A stretch of 64,000 bases of DNA from Locusta migratoria (lineage: Eukaryota; Arthropoda; Insecta; Orthoptera; Acrididae): positions 210,106,333 through 210,170,332 of the forward strand of contig CM048755.1 in the NCBI GenBank assembly GCA_026315105.1, read 5' to 3'. The translations under genes were made by a program, and so were the position numbers. Of the stretch, positions 28,635 through 38,560 are shown piece by piece. Position 1 is the first letter of the stretch; each line of letters begins with the position of its first letter. The notes below the pieces were generated by a model. It saw nothing but the letters and a program-made list of their open reading frames with translations, was not told where the DNA came from and ran no database searches.

Positions 28635-30080
28635 GCGGTACGAATTTATGGTGCTCCTGCTGTAGCATTTACGAGCAGAATGCTCAATAAGGCCGAACAC
28701 GATTATACTATTACAGAACTGGAAGTTGTTGGCGATCGTCTGGGCATCCGAGAAATTTCGCTATTACTTGTGTGGACGAGTAACCAAAATTTATACCGCC
28801 CGTAAAGCATTTCAATTCCTCGTGTCGGCAAAATTGACGCACGATCGGTTAATGAGATGGACGATGTATGTACCTTCAAGATTTTAACATTGTGCATGTC
28901 CTCAAAACGTTGCAGCACATACACTTTCGGGAGGTCCTGTTGGTCCCACACAAGGTGAAGACAGTGACCCGAAGGAAAATCTGAATGACTTATTGTATAT
29001 GCGAGGGATAGCCTATGATATCTCTGTTGGCAATGCAATGGACAAAATAGTAAGCGAACAGGACAAGGATACTAATTAGCGTGTCATAAAGGAGAGACTA
29101 AATTAGCCGGGAGAGTCCAATCTCCGGAGCTTCTATATGATAAGAAATGGCATTTTGTTTTATAGGAAGACTCCGGTAAAGACAGAATGGTTACTATGCG
29201 TGCCGGATGAACTTGTGATCAAATTTATCTGGTATTATCACCTCAGTTATGGACAGTTTGGGACGAGAATCTGTAGCTAAAAGTTGGGAGAAACTGCATA
29301 CTTTGTAAACATGGAGCGGCGTGTACGACGCGTACTCATTATTCGGAAGGTTTGCCGAAATGCAAAACCATCTCCTGTCACTTGCAAAGCACGTTTATAC
29401 CCCGTAGTACCGGCGAAGTTAAGGGAATTCGCAGCAACGGACCTATTCGGACCACTGCCTCGAACCTTGTTTCAAATGTTTGTATAGTCTATGGGACTTA
29501 ACTACGGGGTCATCAGTCCCTAAACTTACAAACTACTTAAGAACTACTTACGAACTAGGACGGCACAAATATCCATGCCCGAGGGGGTATTCGAACCCCC
29601 GACCGCAGTGGCCGTGCAGACCGTGACTGGAGCGCCTTAGTCCCCTCGGCCACCGCGGCCGGCCTCGAACCTTGAATGGATATCAATATGTGTTGGTTGC
29701 CGTGGAATTGATATCAAAATATGTAACTTTTCTACCTCTGAAAAAAGCCACAGCCCAAACAGTGTCATCTGTATTTGTAAACAGGTTTTGAGTGAAGTAG
29801 GTCATGTTGATAAGGTGATTGCAGACAATGAGCCTTAATATCGATCAAAGTTATGGAAATATATGCACAGGAGGCATAAAATAAAAACAGTATTCATTTC
29901 TAAATTTAATCCTCTGTCGAATCCTGCGGAGAGAGTAATTAAAGAGCTGGGTAAGCTCTGTCAAATGTACTATAGTAGACAACATCGCAGTTAGGATATA
30001 TTTTTAAAAGAATTTCAAGTTGTAATTAATGAAGTACCCCATGGTGTCACTGGTATGAGTCCTGTTACTGTGTCCTCCTC
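28635..30080 (+). pseudogene. Ty3/gypsy-type pol relic: RNase H and integrase
   Basis: LTR-retrotransposon pol fragment without LTRs. RNase H: YGAPAVAFTSRMLNKAEHDY, TITELE, then in other frames FRYYLCGRVTKIYTARKAFQ and LVSAKLTHDRLMRWTMYL (about 28640-28880). Integrase zinc-binding region: WYYHLSYGQFGTR...CRNAKPSP (about 29230-29370). Core: REFAATDLFGPLP (first catalytic Asp, about 29440), YVLVAVELISKYVTFLPLKK (about 29690) and IADNEP (second Asp, about 29825), then NPLSNPAERVIKELG with the catalytic Glu position. A SINE splits the core at 29470. Frameshifts and stops throughout; gag, protease and RT are absent. An ancient copy that could not be active. Confidence 0.85.
29470..29661 (-). mobile_element. 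SINE family A inserted in gypsy integrase
   Basis: Complete copy (head GCCGGCCGCGGTGGCCGAGG, B box GGTTCGAATAC, tail GGGACTGATGACCCCGTAG). Exact 13-bp TSD GCCTCGAACCTTG at 29457-29469 and 29662-29674. Excision in silico rejoins the integrase reading across GPLPRT and GYQYVLVAV. Confidence 0.95.
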
Positions 30081-30360
30081 CTGATAGAGTTTGATATAGC
30101 CTCCAGAATCCTTGCATATCGGTAGGCGAACCCCCGTATTCCCCAAGAGCCTCGCCACTACGTAAGTGCCAGATTTTCCCGTCTGTCGGCTCCGCTACCT
30201 GCGGTGCTGGGAACGTCCTAATCCACTCAGCGCTATTTCCGCCGCATTTCCTCTACAGACATTCGTGTTAGCTCTAACCATATTCATGTGCATTCAGCTT
30301 CTGCGGTTTCGTTTACCTTTCTGCCTGTTCGTCAGGATTTTTAGAGTGAATAATTTTTAT

Positions 30361-30560
30361 ACTGCCGGCCGCGGTGGCCGAGGGGACTGAGGCGCTCCAG
30401 TCACGGTCTGCACGGCCACTACGGTCGGGGGTTCGAATCCCCCCTTGGGCATGGATATTTGTGCCGTCCTTAGGATTAGCTAGTTCATAAGTAGTTTGTA
30501 AGCTTAGGGACTGATGACCCCGTAGTTAAGTCCCATAAGCTTAACAAACATTTATTTTTA
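30361..30560 (+). mobile_element. SINE family A, full length
   Basis: Head GCCGGCCGCGGTGGCCGAGG, B box GGGTTCGAATCCCCCC, CATGGATATTTGTGCCGTCC, tail GGGACTGATGACCCCGTAG, end TTAACAAACATTTATTTTT. TSD AATTTTTAT at 30352-30360 and 30561-30569. Close to the consensus, so probably young. Confidence 0.94.
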
Positions 30561-30858
30561 AATTTTTATGCTCTGCGATACGAGATTGGTGCGTGATATA
30601 AATATTCAATTTACACAAATAAAATATTATGAATAAATTGATTTTTCAATTATACTAAGTGCTAAAAATACAGTACGTATGATAATGGTTCGTTTCAGTT
30701 CGATTCGTGAATTTTTAATTTTTCGGATTTCGTAAATTATTCCAAAGACGTACAGCTCGTACGGGCCCATCATTACTCAAAACATTTTATTCCGGAACGT
30801 CCATGCCATATTTAGTCATTGCATTTACTGCTTCTCGAAATAAATAAATAATTAATCA

Positions 30859-31052
30859 AAAAATGTGTGTAAATCTATCGGACCAAACTGCGTGCTCATC
30901 TGCCCGTAGCTTACAAACTACTTAAACTAAGGTAAACTAACCTAAGGACAACACACACACCCATGCCCCAGGGAGGACTCGAACCTCCGACGGCGAGTAA
31001 CAGTGCGCTCCGCAGCGAGGCGCCTTAGACCTTTCGGCTACTCAACCGCGAC
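30859..31052 (-). mobile_element. SINE family A (subtype 2), full length
   Basis: The reverse complement has CGCGGTTGAGTAGCCGAAAG, B box GGTTCGAGTCC, CATGGGTGTGTGTGTTG and a subtype 2 tail. Exact 13-bp TSD AAATAATTAATCA at 30846-30858 and 31053-31065. Confidence 0.94.
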
Positions 31053-31249
31053 AAATAATTAATCAGTCTGTCTTTCTCAAAAAGGCTAGAACATCAGAGT
31101 GGCGTTATGTCCCGCTGTTTTCCAGCGAATGCACCTCATGTGGTTACATGGTCTTATATTATAATCTACGTTTAACGTTTTTACTTTACTCATATGAATA
31201 CATAAAAGATTTTAAATATTTGAGAAAATGTGCTCCTCATGCAAATGTG

Positions 31250-32850
31250 CCTTTACATGTTCTCAGAAAAAATGGAACATGACTGGCTATACTCACTCAG
31301 AGATACAGAAGAAACTCACGATGAGTAACAGTGATAGCGAGTGTGCCATTTTTAATGACTGCAGTGGTGACGATGATTATTGAGCGGAGTTTTGTAGCAA
31401 TACGCCTCCACCTACTTCACTTAATACAGCTTACCAGGATAATTCTTCTTCAGTTTCTGAAAGTAAAGGCAAAAGGATCTGGAAAGCGTCACGCCTAGTA
31501 ACAAGTTAAATAGGCAAAGACATGCCTTCAGGTCAGTAGTACATGCATTTGGTGACCCATCTTCAGGAAATACTTGCCACATAGCACCAGAGTCAAGTAT
31601 TCTATCATTTTTCATGCCTTTTCTATCAGAAAATCTGATGAAATTCATAGGCGCTTGAAACAAACCAATTTTACGCGTTCATGATGGGAAATACGTCAGA
31701 ATCAGTCCATTCTCGACTGTTTTCGTGGAAAAATATTGGATTTGAGGAACTGTATTTCTTCGTTGCTATTTCGCTTCTACAAATGAGTCCAGAGATGCAC
31801 TCCAATTTTCATCAAAGTTATGTCCTCCGACATTTTAATATTACTTTTGAGGACGTTGCATTTTAAATACAACACTGCCAATCGTGGAGAACACAGTTTG
31901 CTTGAAGTTGGGAAAATAGTATATAGAGTTCTTATGCATTCCGCATTTACTCTGCAGCTGTTATATCTCCAGGCCCACACTTCTTCCTCTGGCTTCACAA
32001 CTACAGGACAGTACCATGCGTTACTGTATGTAGCAAAGGGCGCAACTTGCCTTAGTTGTTCAAATGTTTAAATGTTTGTAGAGCTTAAAGGACTTAACTT
32101 TGGGGTCATCAGTCCCTTAACTTAAAAACTACTTATGGATTACCTTATACTAAAGACGGCACAAACATTCAAACCCCCGACAGGGAACGGCCTCGCACAT
32201 AGTAGCATAGAGCCTCAATGCGCTCGGTCGCTTCGCCGCGGTTTCCCTTAGTTGAAGAAGAAATTGAAACGAGGATAAGTCGAGTCTGTGTAAACTGAAA
32301 CAGTGCTAGCCATCAAGTGCTGTGACAAAAGAGAAAACTTAATGTTGTCTGCCTGCAACACTACATAAACCCATGTAATGGGAAAGGGAAACAGGAAGAC
32401 TGGCGATAAAAGTAATGAAGCGGCAATGTATTGTTGATTAAAGATCATGTATGGGTGGGCGTAGTAGACGTCTTTGACAAGCAACAAACCTTAGTTGGAT
32501 GTATATGTAAATCTGTCAAATAATACAAAACCTTTTTCTTATGTTGCGGACCTTTTATTGGTACATTGTCATTTAAGTCTGATACGAGAAATTGTAACAA
32601 GACGGAGAGAATATAGGAAATGAAGACTCTCTGATGACGAGAATCTTCTATGAGTTACTGGAAGGCACTTTCCTAATGTCGTTCCAAGTGATCAATACAA
32701 AAACCGCGGAGTATGGCGTAGGATGTGCAGTCTGCTCGAAAAAGAATGCGCGCCTAGAAACGAAATATGAATACAAAACATGCTTCGTATCATCATTGTG
32801 TATTACACGCTGTTTCGAAACTTGTCATGCTAAGAAGATCTCTTAGTCAA
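31250..32850 (+). pseudogene. piggyBac-type transposase relic
   Basis: Fragments of a piggyBac-like (DDE_Tnp_1_7) transposase in several frames. Acidic N-terminus DSECAIFNDCSGDDDY (about 31335); then a segment resembling the IVxETNxYA block (DEIHRRLKQTNFTRS, about 31650); NIGFEELYFFVAISLLQMSP (about 31735); LILLLRTLHFKYNTANRGEH (about 31830); after a SINE, LLIKDHVWVGVVDVFDKQQT (about 32430, compare the YNxxMGGVDxxDQ block); and a C-terminal Cys-rich finger CAVCSKKNARLETKYEYKTC, then LCITRCFETCH (about 32725-32820). The order and the final Cys/His finger fit piggyBac. Catalytic Asp residues cannot be placed with certainty. No TIRs or TTAA sites identified. Confidence 0.72.
32059..32245 (-). 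mobile_element. SINE family A (subtype 3) inserted in piggyBac relic
   Basis: The reverse complement has GCGGCGAAGCGACCGAGCGC, the damaged box CTGTCGGGGGTTTGAATG and tail GGGACTGATGACCCCAAAG. TSD CCTTAGTTG at 32050-32058 and 32246-32254. Confidence 0.93.
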
Positions 32851-32968
32851 GTTGCTTCACCGGAATCTGAAAAAAATTTAAAAATAAAAATATAACTAAA
32901 AAAATGTTTATATTCGCCATTGCCAGTCCAAAGGCCGGATAAGAAAGAACGATGGTAAATATAACAGT

Positions 32969-32969
32969 G

Positions 32970-33009
<40 letters not shown>

Positions 33010-33018
33010 GTAATAATT
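32969..33018. repeat. (TAA)n microsatellite
   Basis: About 50 bases of ATA/TAA triplets with one G interruption at 33009. Confidence 0.95.
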
Positions 33019-33733
33019 TGTACAGACATACTACTACGTTGACAAAATGGATTGGATGCTTCACATGCTGGGGCATGAGGCGTCGAAATTGAAATTCAGG
33101 AAAAAAATTAATTTTTTACACAAAAACTATACGTATTTGCGTATTTGCTTCTTTACGATATGCAGGAAGTATTCAGACGTAAAAAGAACAAAGACAATGT
33201 GCAGTGGATAGAATATATATCAAGACCTAAGAAAAAAAATTATATTTCTCGAATAAGGGGTCCAAATTCACAGTTTTTCCGCTATGTGAATAATGATCAT
33301 AATTTTTCTTTCGGGCAATTATGCAGAACTATTAACATTTTGTACAAAGAACTCTAGAACAATAGAATATCTACACAGAACCCCGAGAACAGTATATATT
33401 TCTCGAAAAAGTGGTTCGTTTCACAGTAGGGTGAAAATAAATTGCACATTACTGTAATTATCTTATAAAGTAAAGCCTGCACACAAAAATCTCACTAGGC
33501 TTTCCTGTAGAACTCTATCGGAGCTATTTAGTGCTGTGAGCAGAACTATGTTTGCGCTAATAGGCAAATAATTATTTTTAAAAACTAATTTTTTTTTTAA
33601 ATTTTTTTTTATTTTTTCCCGAAATATTGCAGAACTACTTGAATTTTGTACCGAGAACTCCAGAACTATTGCGTATCTGTCTAGAACTCTGAAAAAATGT
33701 ATATTCCACGTAAAAGGGGTGCCAATTTCACAC

Positions 33734-33741
33734 CACTCTAG
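33734..33741. repeat. Left 8-bp TSD of hAT-type element
   Basis: CACTCTAG, repeated exactly at 35216-35223. Eight base pairs is the hAT signature length. Confidence 0.92.
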
Positions 33742-35215
33742 CAGTGGCGTAGCTATCATAGGGCTAGGTGGGGCAGTGCCCCGGGGCCCCCGAGCTCAAG
33801 GGGCCCCTCGGCCTCCGTGAACGACGTTCGAAAAAAGTTACAGTAGAGCGTCGATTTTTTGGATTTTTGAAAAAGAAAATCATTTAGAAGCAGTGCTTCT
33901 AATGGGGCTGATACTTCACACGACGCCACTCGGTGGCGCTGCTGACAGGCCAAGCTGCCAGTCGCTGTGTGCAACAATTCAATTTCAGTCAGACACAGAC
34001 CCTGATGAAGGCCGCCTGCAACAGTGGCCGAAACGTCGGTGGAATTTATAAAATGACCACGCGGTTTCATACCCAGAAGAATTTTATTGATAGTGACTAC
34101 AGCCGCGGAAGCCTACGTTTGCAATTCAATTTCAGTCGACGCAGCAGTAGAAGTTGTGGCTGCATCCCACAGCAGCAGCTGAGCCTTCCAAGTGTTGCGG
34201 CGTGTCTCTCGGCGCAGTGGGAAGGATCGCGGGCCTTCAAATACTGTATAAACTTCATATTGGCAAATACAAGTGTATAGTACGATTATCCGAATAAACC
34301 CGTTTTCCGAACATCCATGTCCCCAAATTACTTCGGACAATCGACGTTCTACTGTATTTTAGTTGAATGAAGGTTTCTGACGTTTAACGTTTTGAACCCT
34401 GGCCAACAAATCTCAGACGCACGAAGTGATATCCAAAAATTATTCCCAACTCAGAATGTAAATATAACAAGGTATATTGCTTGTCCACTACGACGTGGAC
34501 CCTGCCACTATTAGCGTGTTGTCGGTTGCAGTCGAAATTGCCATGGCTGCTAATCTTTACGATATAACAGTCAATGGCGCTGAATTACTAGCAGTGTGTT
34601 TGACAATCACCGTGTGACCACATTTGAATATGAAGTCTCTACAGTGTATTCTTACAGAACGGTATTATGGTAACTCAACTGTTTGTATAGTGAATTCCCC
34701 CAAGGGAGTGCTCCTTAATCATAGATCCCAATGAAGTTCTGTAATCAATTGCACTCTGAAATTCGTGCCAGAAGAAGAGAAAATATGGGTAGTGAATGGT
34801 GTGGATTTTATTACTGATCGGCGCGTCATCAGTGAAGCTTCTTCCTAAAACTTCATTCGCCTAGTATTGAGCAACTTCGAAAACTATCCCATGGGGTGTA
34901 TTATCTGTATGTCCTACCCACGTCCAACCTTATCCCTCTGCAAAATGTCATCCAAATCCACCCAGCAAATTTTGCGTGAAAGCATAACAACCAAACAAAC
35001 TTTCACAGTTGTAATTGTATTAGAGAGTACGATCAAATATTATCTGCTGCGTGACATATAATATTTTACTTAGTAGTATTTAGGTTTGCCTCATTATGTC
35101 TTCCAGTGGGTGGTAAGGAGCTGATGATGAAGTAGTTTTGTAGCTGTATAGTTTTAAAAGAGGGCCCCAATGTCATTTTCGCCCCGGGGCCCTTGGTGAT
35201 ATATCTACGCCACTG
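33742..35215. mobile_element. Non-autonomous hAT-type transposon, 1474 bp
   Basis: Termini CAGTGGCGTAGCTATCAT (left) and, as the reverse complement of the right end, CAGTGGCGTAGATATATCAC: a hAT-style TIR starting CAGTGGCGTA. Subterminal GGGGCCCC runs lie near both ends (about 33780-33810 and 35162-35193). An 8-bp TSD CACTCTAG flanks it. No transposase motif inside. The interior contains a segment at about 33930-34300 with CTGATGAAGGCC...GGCCGAAAC, related to Penelope-type leader or tail sequence, and otherwise unassigned DNA. Movement would need a transposase from elsewhere. Confidence 0.9.
33995..34048 (+). other. Hammerhead-ribozyme-like motif inside the hAT element
   Basis: CTGATGA (34002-34008), a GGCC/GGCC hairpin (34010-34013 with 34026-34029), GAAAC (34030-34034) and GTC (34035-34037), flanked by ACC and GGT that could pair as a minimal stem I. 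The order equals the conserved hammerhead core. An extra A between CTGATGA and the hairpin, and a stem III reduced to the palindrome ACGT, weaken it. Self-cleavage is untested; it may be a relic. Confidence 0.35.
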
Positions 35216-35480
35216 CACTCTAGTGCAATTTTGTATAGTTTATGTCCCTCATTTATGCAATTATCTCATGAACTGTTATCTGGGTAAAGAAATATCATTA
35301 GGATTTTCTGTGGAACACTTTGAGAGCTATTTAGAGCTGTGGTCAGAACTATGTTTGCGATAATAGGCAAATAATTATTTCGGAAAAAACAAAATTTGTT
35401 GCATTTTTTCGCGAATATGTGGAGAAATATTTAAAAATTGAGTAAAGAACTCCAGAACTATTGCATATCACCAGCATCAC

Positions 35481-35790
35481 CCCTGACCAGCACGATGGGC
35501 CTGGTAGAAGAACCAGAATGGATAGCGAAACCAATTCCGGGCGTGCCTGCTACCAGGTGGTGGTAGCTTCTTCTTCATCATCTTCGTTTTCTTTTTTCTT
35601 TATTGTATTTTAATGCCCCGTGGAGCAGGCTGGCAGCAGCCTCGTACACTGCTCTTCATCCCAAAGTACATGCAAGTTTGACAATTGGTAATTTATATTA
35701 GAACAGAAGAAATTAATATGTAGTCAAATAATAAAACCCGAGATATATTGGCGAATTTGAAACAATGAAATGAAGGCTTTAAAATATGTT
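35481..35790. other. No recognised feature
   Basis: Includes a short T/C-rich run (about 35570-35610) and GCCCCGTGGAGCAGGCTGGC. No element assignment. Confidence 0.4.
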
Positions 35791-35794
35791 TGTG

Positions 35795-36790
35795 TAGTTC
35801 GCGAACGAACTAGTTCGGAAGAGCGCTCCCAAAGGCGAACTATGCGAACTAGTTCCCAGGTCCCTCGTCTCTCAGTTTGTTCGCTCCTTTTCCGAAGACT
35901 GACGGAGAACAGCGAGAGGATGCGAGAGCGCGCAGAATCACGTGATTCCCTTCTGACAGTTACCCCCATTTCGAGCTGAGTCACTTATATAAAAAAATCT
36001 TTTTATTCACAAAAATAAACGCATTTAGCGTATTTTTTAGGTAATGATTCTTCAATGACCTAATAAATAAATCCATTTTAAAAATAAAATACTACGAGTA
36101 CTCTGTATATGCAGTAGTTGAATACCAACAGCGGTAGCAAAAGCCGAAAAGAGCTAACGAGTAACGATCCATCTCGGGAATGAGACCTGACGAACTAAAA
36201 ACAGCGACCTTTTCGCGACGGAGCGCGAACTAAAATATGCGCTACCGGTCACGAACTATTATGCCAAACGCACCTCGTACCTCGGATCGTTGGTTCCTTT
36301 TTCGATCACCGACGGGCAATAACGAGAGGGCGCGCATCAAACTTAAAAATCACGTGCTTGCCTTCTGCCGATGAGAACCTTTTCGAGGTGAGCGTCTGCC
36401 AGCTAGAGTTACACAGTTCAGTGCTACAATACTTCTGTTTTCTTCTGCACTCTGCAGTATCTGACTAATAAATTCCATAATGCCAGGATATAAAGATAAC
36501 TCGAAACTTGAACGCGAGAAATTATCATCAAACTGTTTCTTTTGGTCTGCGTGATATCGTTAGCAAGCCCATGAAGCAGCTAGGTGGGGAACTTCTCCCT
36601 CCACCCGCATGCGCAGAACACACCGCTCAGTGGAATGGATGGATATGATGTTATGGGCGCACGACAACTAGGTCTTTAGCGCTCCCAGTGGGAGCGAACG
36701 AACTAAAATAGCGAACTAGTTCGCTACAGAGCTGCGAAATAAAGTGGGCGCTCTCGGTCACGAACTATTACGCGCAAGATTACTTTAAAA
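35795..36790. repeat. Unclassified repeat block with GAACTAGTTC palindromes
   Basis: GAACTAGTTC occurs at about 35807, 35846 and 36713. Two related direct units, about 35860-35990 and 36280-36400, share TCGTCTCTCAG/TCGTACCTCGG, AACAGCGAGAGG/AATAACGAGAGG and AATCACGTG. CGGTCACGAACTATTA is repeated at about 36246 and 36757. The block looks like two or three overlapping copies of a small DNA transposon, but I could not define TIRs or a TSD. A possible N-terminal coding scrap at 36479 reads MPGYKDNSKLEREKL. Confidence 0.55.
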
Positions 36791-37304
36791 CACACATACT
36801 CAGTATTAAAACTGCCACGGTGGCTAAAAAACACAGACTGTGCACAACAAATGTTACGAGAACAAAGAGACGATACAAAACGTAGAAACACAGTGTTCTG
36901 CCTATACGGCAGTTGCTGAAGTCTTAAAATCACACTCACAACTTGACACTGACACAGCACTTGAGCACATTGCACGGTTAAAAAGTAAAGCACTGACACC
37001 CCGCAGGAGGAGAGGGGAAGGCGTGGAGGGGGGGAAGGGGTGGGGGAGGGGGGAAAGTAACCGGCGGCCGTAGACCAGCAAGCCTGCTTGGCAAAAACGC
37101 TATCGGCGGACCGCTTGCTTGACAAGCACATGCGTAGACGTTCAAGCAAGCCGTCAAGCGGTTTTCGTGTTCACGTTGCCGCGCTTGTGTGCCGACTATT
37201 TCCTTAACTTCAATTGTAATCACAGTTTACTGTTAACAGTACAGTGAAAATGCTTACTGTTGCAGATAAAGGTTGTATTGCATTGACTTTAACTCTGTGT
37301 ATGA

Positions 37305-37534
37305 AAAGAATAAGTAGACGTCGATGAACCAAGGAATGGTTGAAATTACGAGAGAAGTACGCTCACGAAAATCTCCTGTCCGAAATGTTACCTACAGAAC
37401 CAGGGAATTACAGGAATTTCCTACGAATGGACAATAACATATTTAATGACTTGCTGGAATTAATTCGCCTTCGTATTGAGAAGAAGGATACAGTTATGCG
37501 AACTTTATATTCCAAAAATCTCAGTTCGTTATAG
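37305..37534 (+). pseudogene. PIF/Harbinger transposase N-terminus
   Basis: Reads RR*TKEWLKLREKYAHENLL, then YRNFLRMDNNIFNDLLELIR and IEKKDTVMR. This is the usual Harbinger transposase opening (RRRWWxRPW..., FLRMxxxxFxxLLxxIxxxIxKxDTxMR). A TGA replaces the expected Trp after RR, and the frame stops at 37534 before any catalytic DDE residue, so most of the protein has been deleted. Confidence 0.72.
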
Positions 37535-37780
37535 TACCACGGAGTTGGTACATAAACACTGTCTGTCGAAGAGCCTGAAACCTTGCTCTTCCACACTCTG
37601 CAATTTTCCCGTCTGAAAAAAGTACGCCAAATGTTTATTTTCTTCTTCACGTCGTCCTCTGTAACCCTTGGGTTGCACAGGCGTAGAGTTTATCATTTTC
37701 TGTATGGCAGACGACCTTTTATTTTTATCCGTGTATTCGCTGCTGCGTACCTTCCACAGCTCCGTAAATTCTCTGTACAT
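37529..37780 (-). pseudogene. MADF/Myb-like protein fragment of Harbinger element
   Basis: Contains ELWKVRSSEYTDKNKRSSAI followed by QKMI, the WxxxxxxYxxxxxxxxAxxxI pattern of a MADF DNA-binding domain, then a Lys/Arg/Glu-rich stretch. PIF/Harbinger elements carry a second gene for such a protein, which helps the transposase reach the nucleus and the element ends. Its 3' end overlaps the end of the transposase fragment, showing that the middle of the element was deleted. Confidence 0.6.
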
Positions 37781-38560
37781 AGAGAAATAAATTGTAATGT
37801 TTATTCTCTTACGGTCACTAGGGCCATTTCTGAAAACTCTACTGTCCGCTACTTATTTACAAAAAGGAAACACGCGCGCATACAAAACAAACCCATGCGG
37901 TGGTGACTGATTGGTTAGTAGCAAGGCGAGGGACCAATCACAGCTATCAAGCAAGCCAGTCAATCCACTGGTCTGCCAAGCACAACAAGCACCCGGTGAG
38001 AGTGAAATCTCGTGGATCACAGTCACATTTCTCGTCATTCACGTGAGGTTCGCCAAGCATGTTTGGATCTTTACGGGCCACTTAACAACTCCGAGGGACG
38101 GGAAGGGAGATCCAAGCTGTGGAGGGTAGGGAGGGGAGTGGGAGGGGAGGGGCACGCAATATTTGGGGAGGGGAGGGATTAGGGCTGATAGGATGGCTAA
38201 ATATCAGCACGGAGGGCGTCATCCGGAAGAGGGAGGTGGTGAAAAGTACCCTGGGAGAGGATATGAAGAGTATGTAGGTATAGGGAGGGAGGGATATGCT
38301 GGTACCGGCGTGGTAGAGGTCCGGGGTTCAGTAGGAGGGAAGAGACAGCAGGGTGACGGGATTCAATTTTGCGGGAAATGAAGAGGATACGGATATGTTA
38401 GAGAAACTTTAGAAGGCGAGGGAAAGGAATGAGTTGGTAGAGGATCCGTGTGAGGGAAGGGAGGCGTATGCGGTAAGCGAGGCGGAGGGCGCGGCGTTCT
38501 AGCATTTGGAGGGAGTTACAGTAGGCGGAGAAGGCGGAGTGGTGGTAACTCCTTGTAATA

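Larger units (their letters stand above)
33150..35480. repeat. ~310-bp tandem repeat, about 2.5 units, split by a hAT element
   Basis: The marker CAGAACTA...ATTTTGTAC...GAACTC(T/C)AGAAC starts at about 33323 and 33632. The AAAAATTGAGTAAAGAACTC version is at about 35425, which is 311 bases on once the 1482-bp insertion is subtracted. A second marker, GAACTATGTTTGCG then TAATAGGCAAATAATTATTT, is at 33538 and 35345. Units are diverged (roughly 70-80 percent by eye). It looks like a small old satellite array or a repeated transposon segment; no coding content. Confidence 0.8.
37072..38087. mobile_element. Shrunken PIF/Harbinger element nested in a LINE
   Basis: About 1 kb with coding remnants of both Harbinger genes facing each other: the transposase start (plus, 37305-37520) and a MADF protein (minus, 37529-37780). 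Ends carry similar inverted motifs, GCCTGCTTGGCAAAAAC near 37083 and, reversed, ACATGCTTGGCGAACC near 38060, but a clean TIR and 3-bp TSD could not be fixed. GCAAGC motifs are frequent near both ends. Confidence 0.65.
36808..38560 (-). mobile_element. Jockey-like LINE 3' end, split by a Harbinger element
   Basis: Two pieces of the same LINE family as 16556-18760. The 3' terminus GCCACGGTGGCTAAAA at 36809 matches ACCACGGTGGCTAAAA at 16560. The piece 36808-37070 is the 3' UTR plus the C-rich coding end, and 38088-38560 resumes the G-rich (plus-strand view) ORF2 C-terminal region (GGGGAGGGGAGGGATTAGG..., compare GGTAGGACGGG... near 16950). The intervening ~1 kb is a Harbinger-type insertion. Confidence 0.65.

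Noticed and set aside
28635..30080. Endogenous virus with an envelope gene
   Set aside because: Only RNase H and integrase remnants are present; no envelope-like frame follows 30080, so a decayed LTR retrotransposon is sufficient.
33000..33076. Leu-rich minus frame suggesting a membrane segment
   Set aside because: Translation of the (TAA)n microsatellite.
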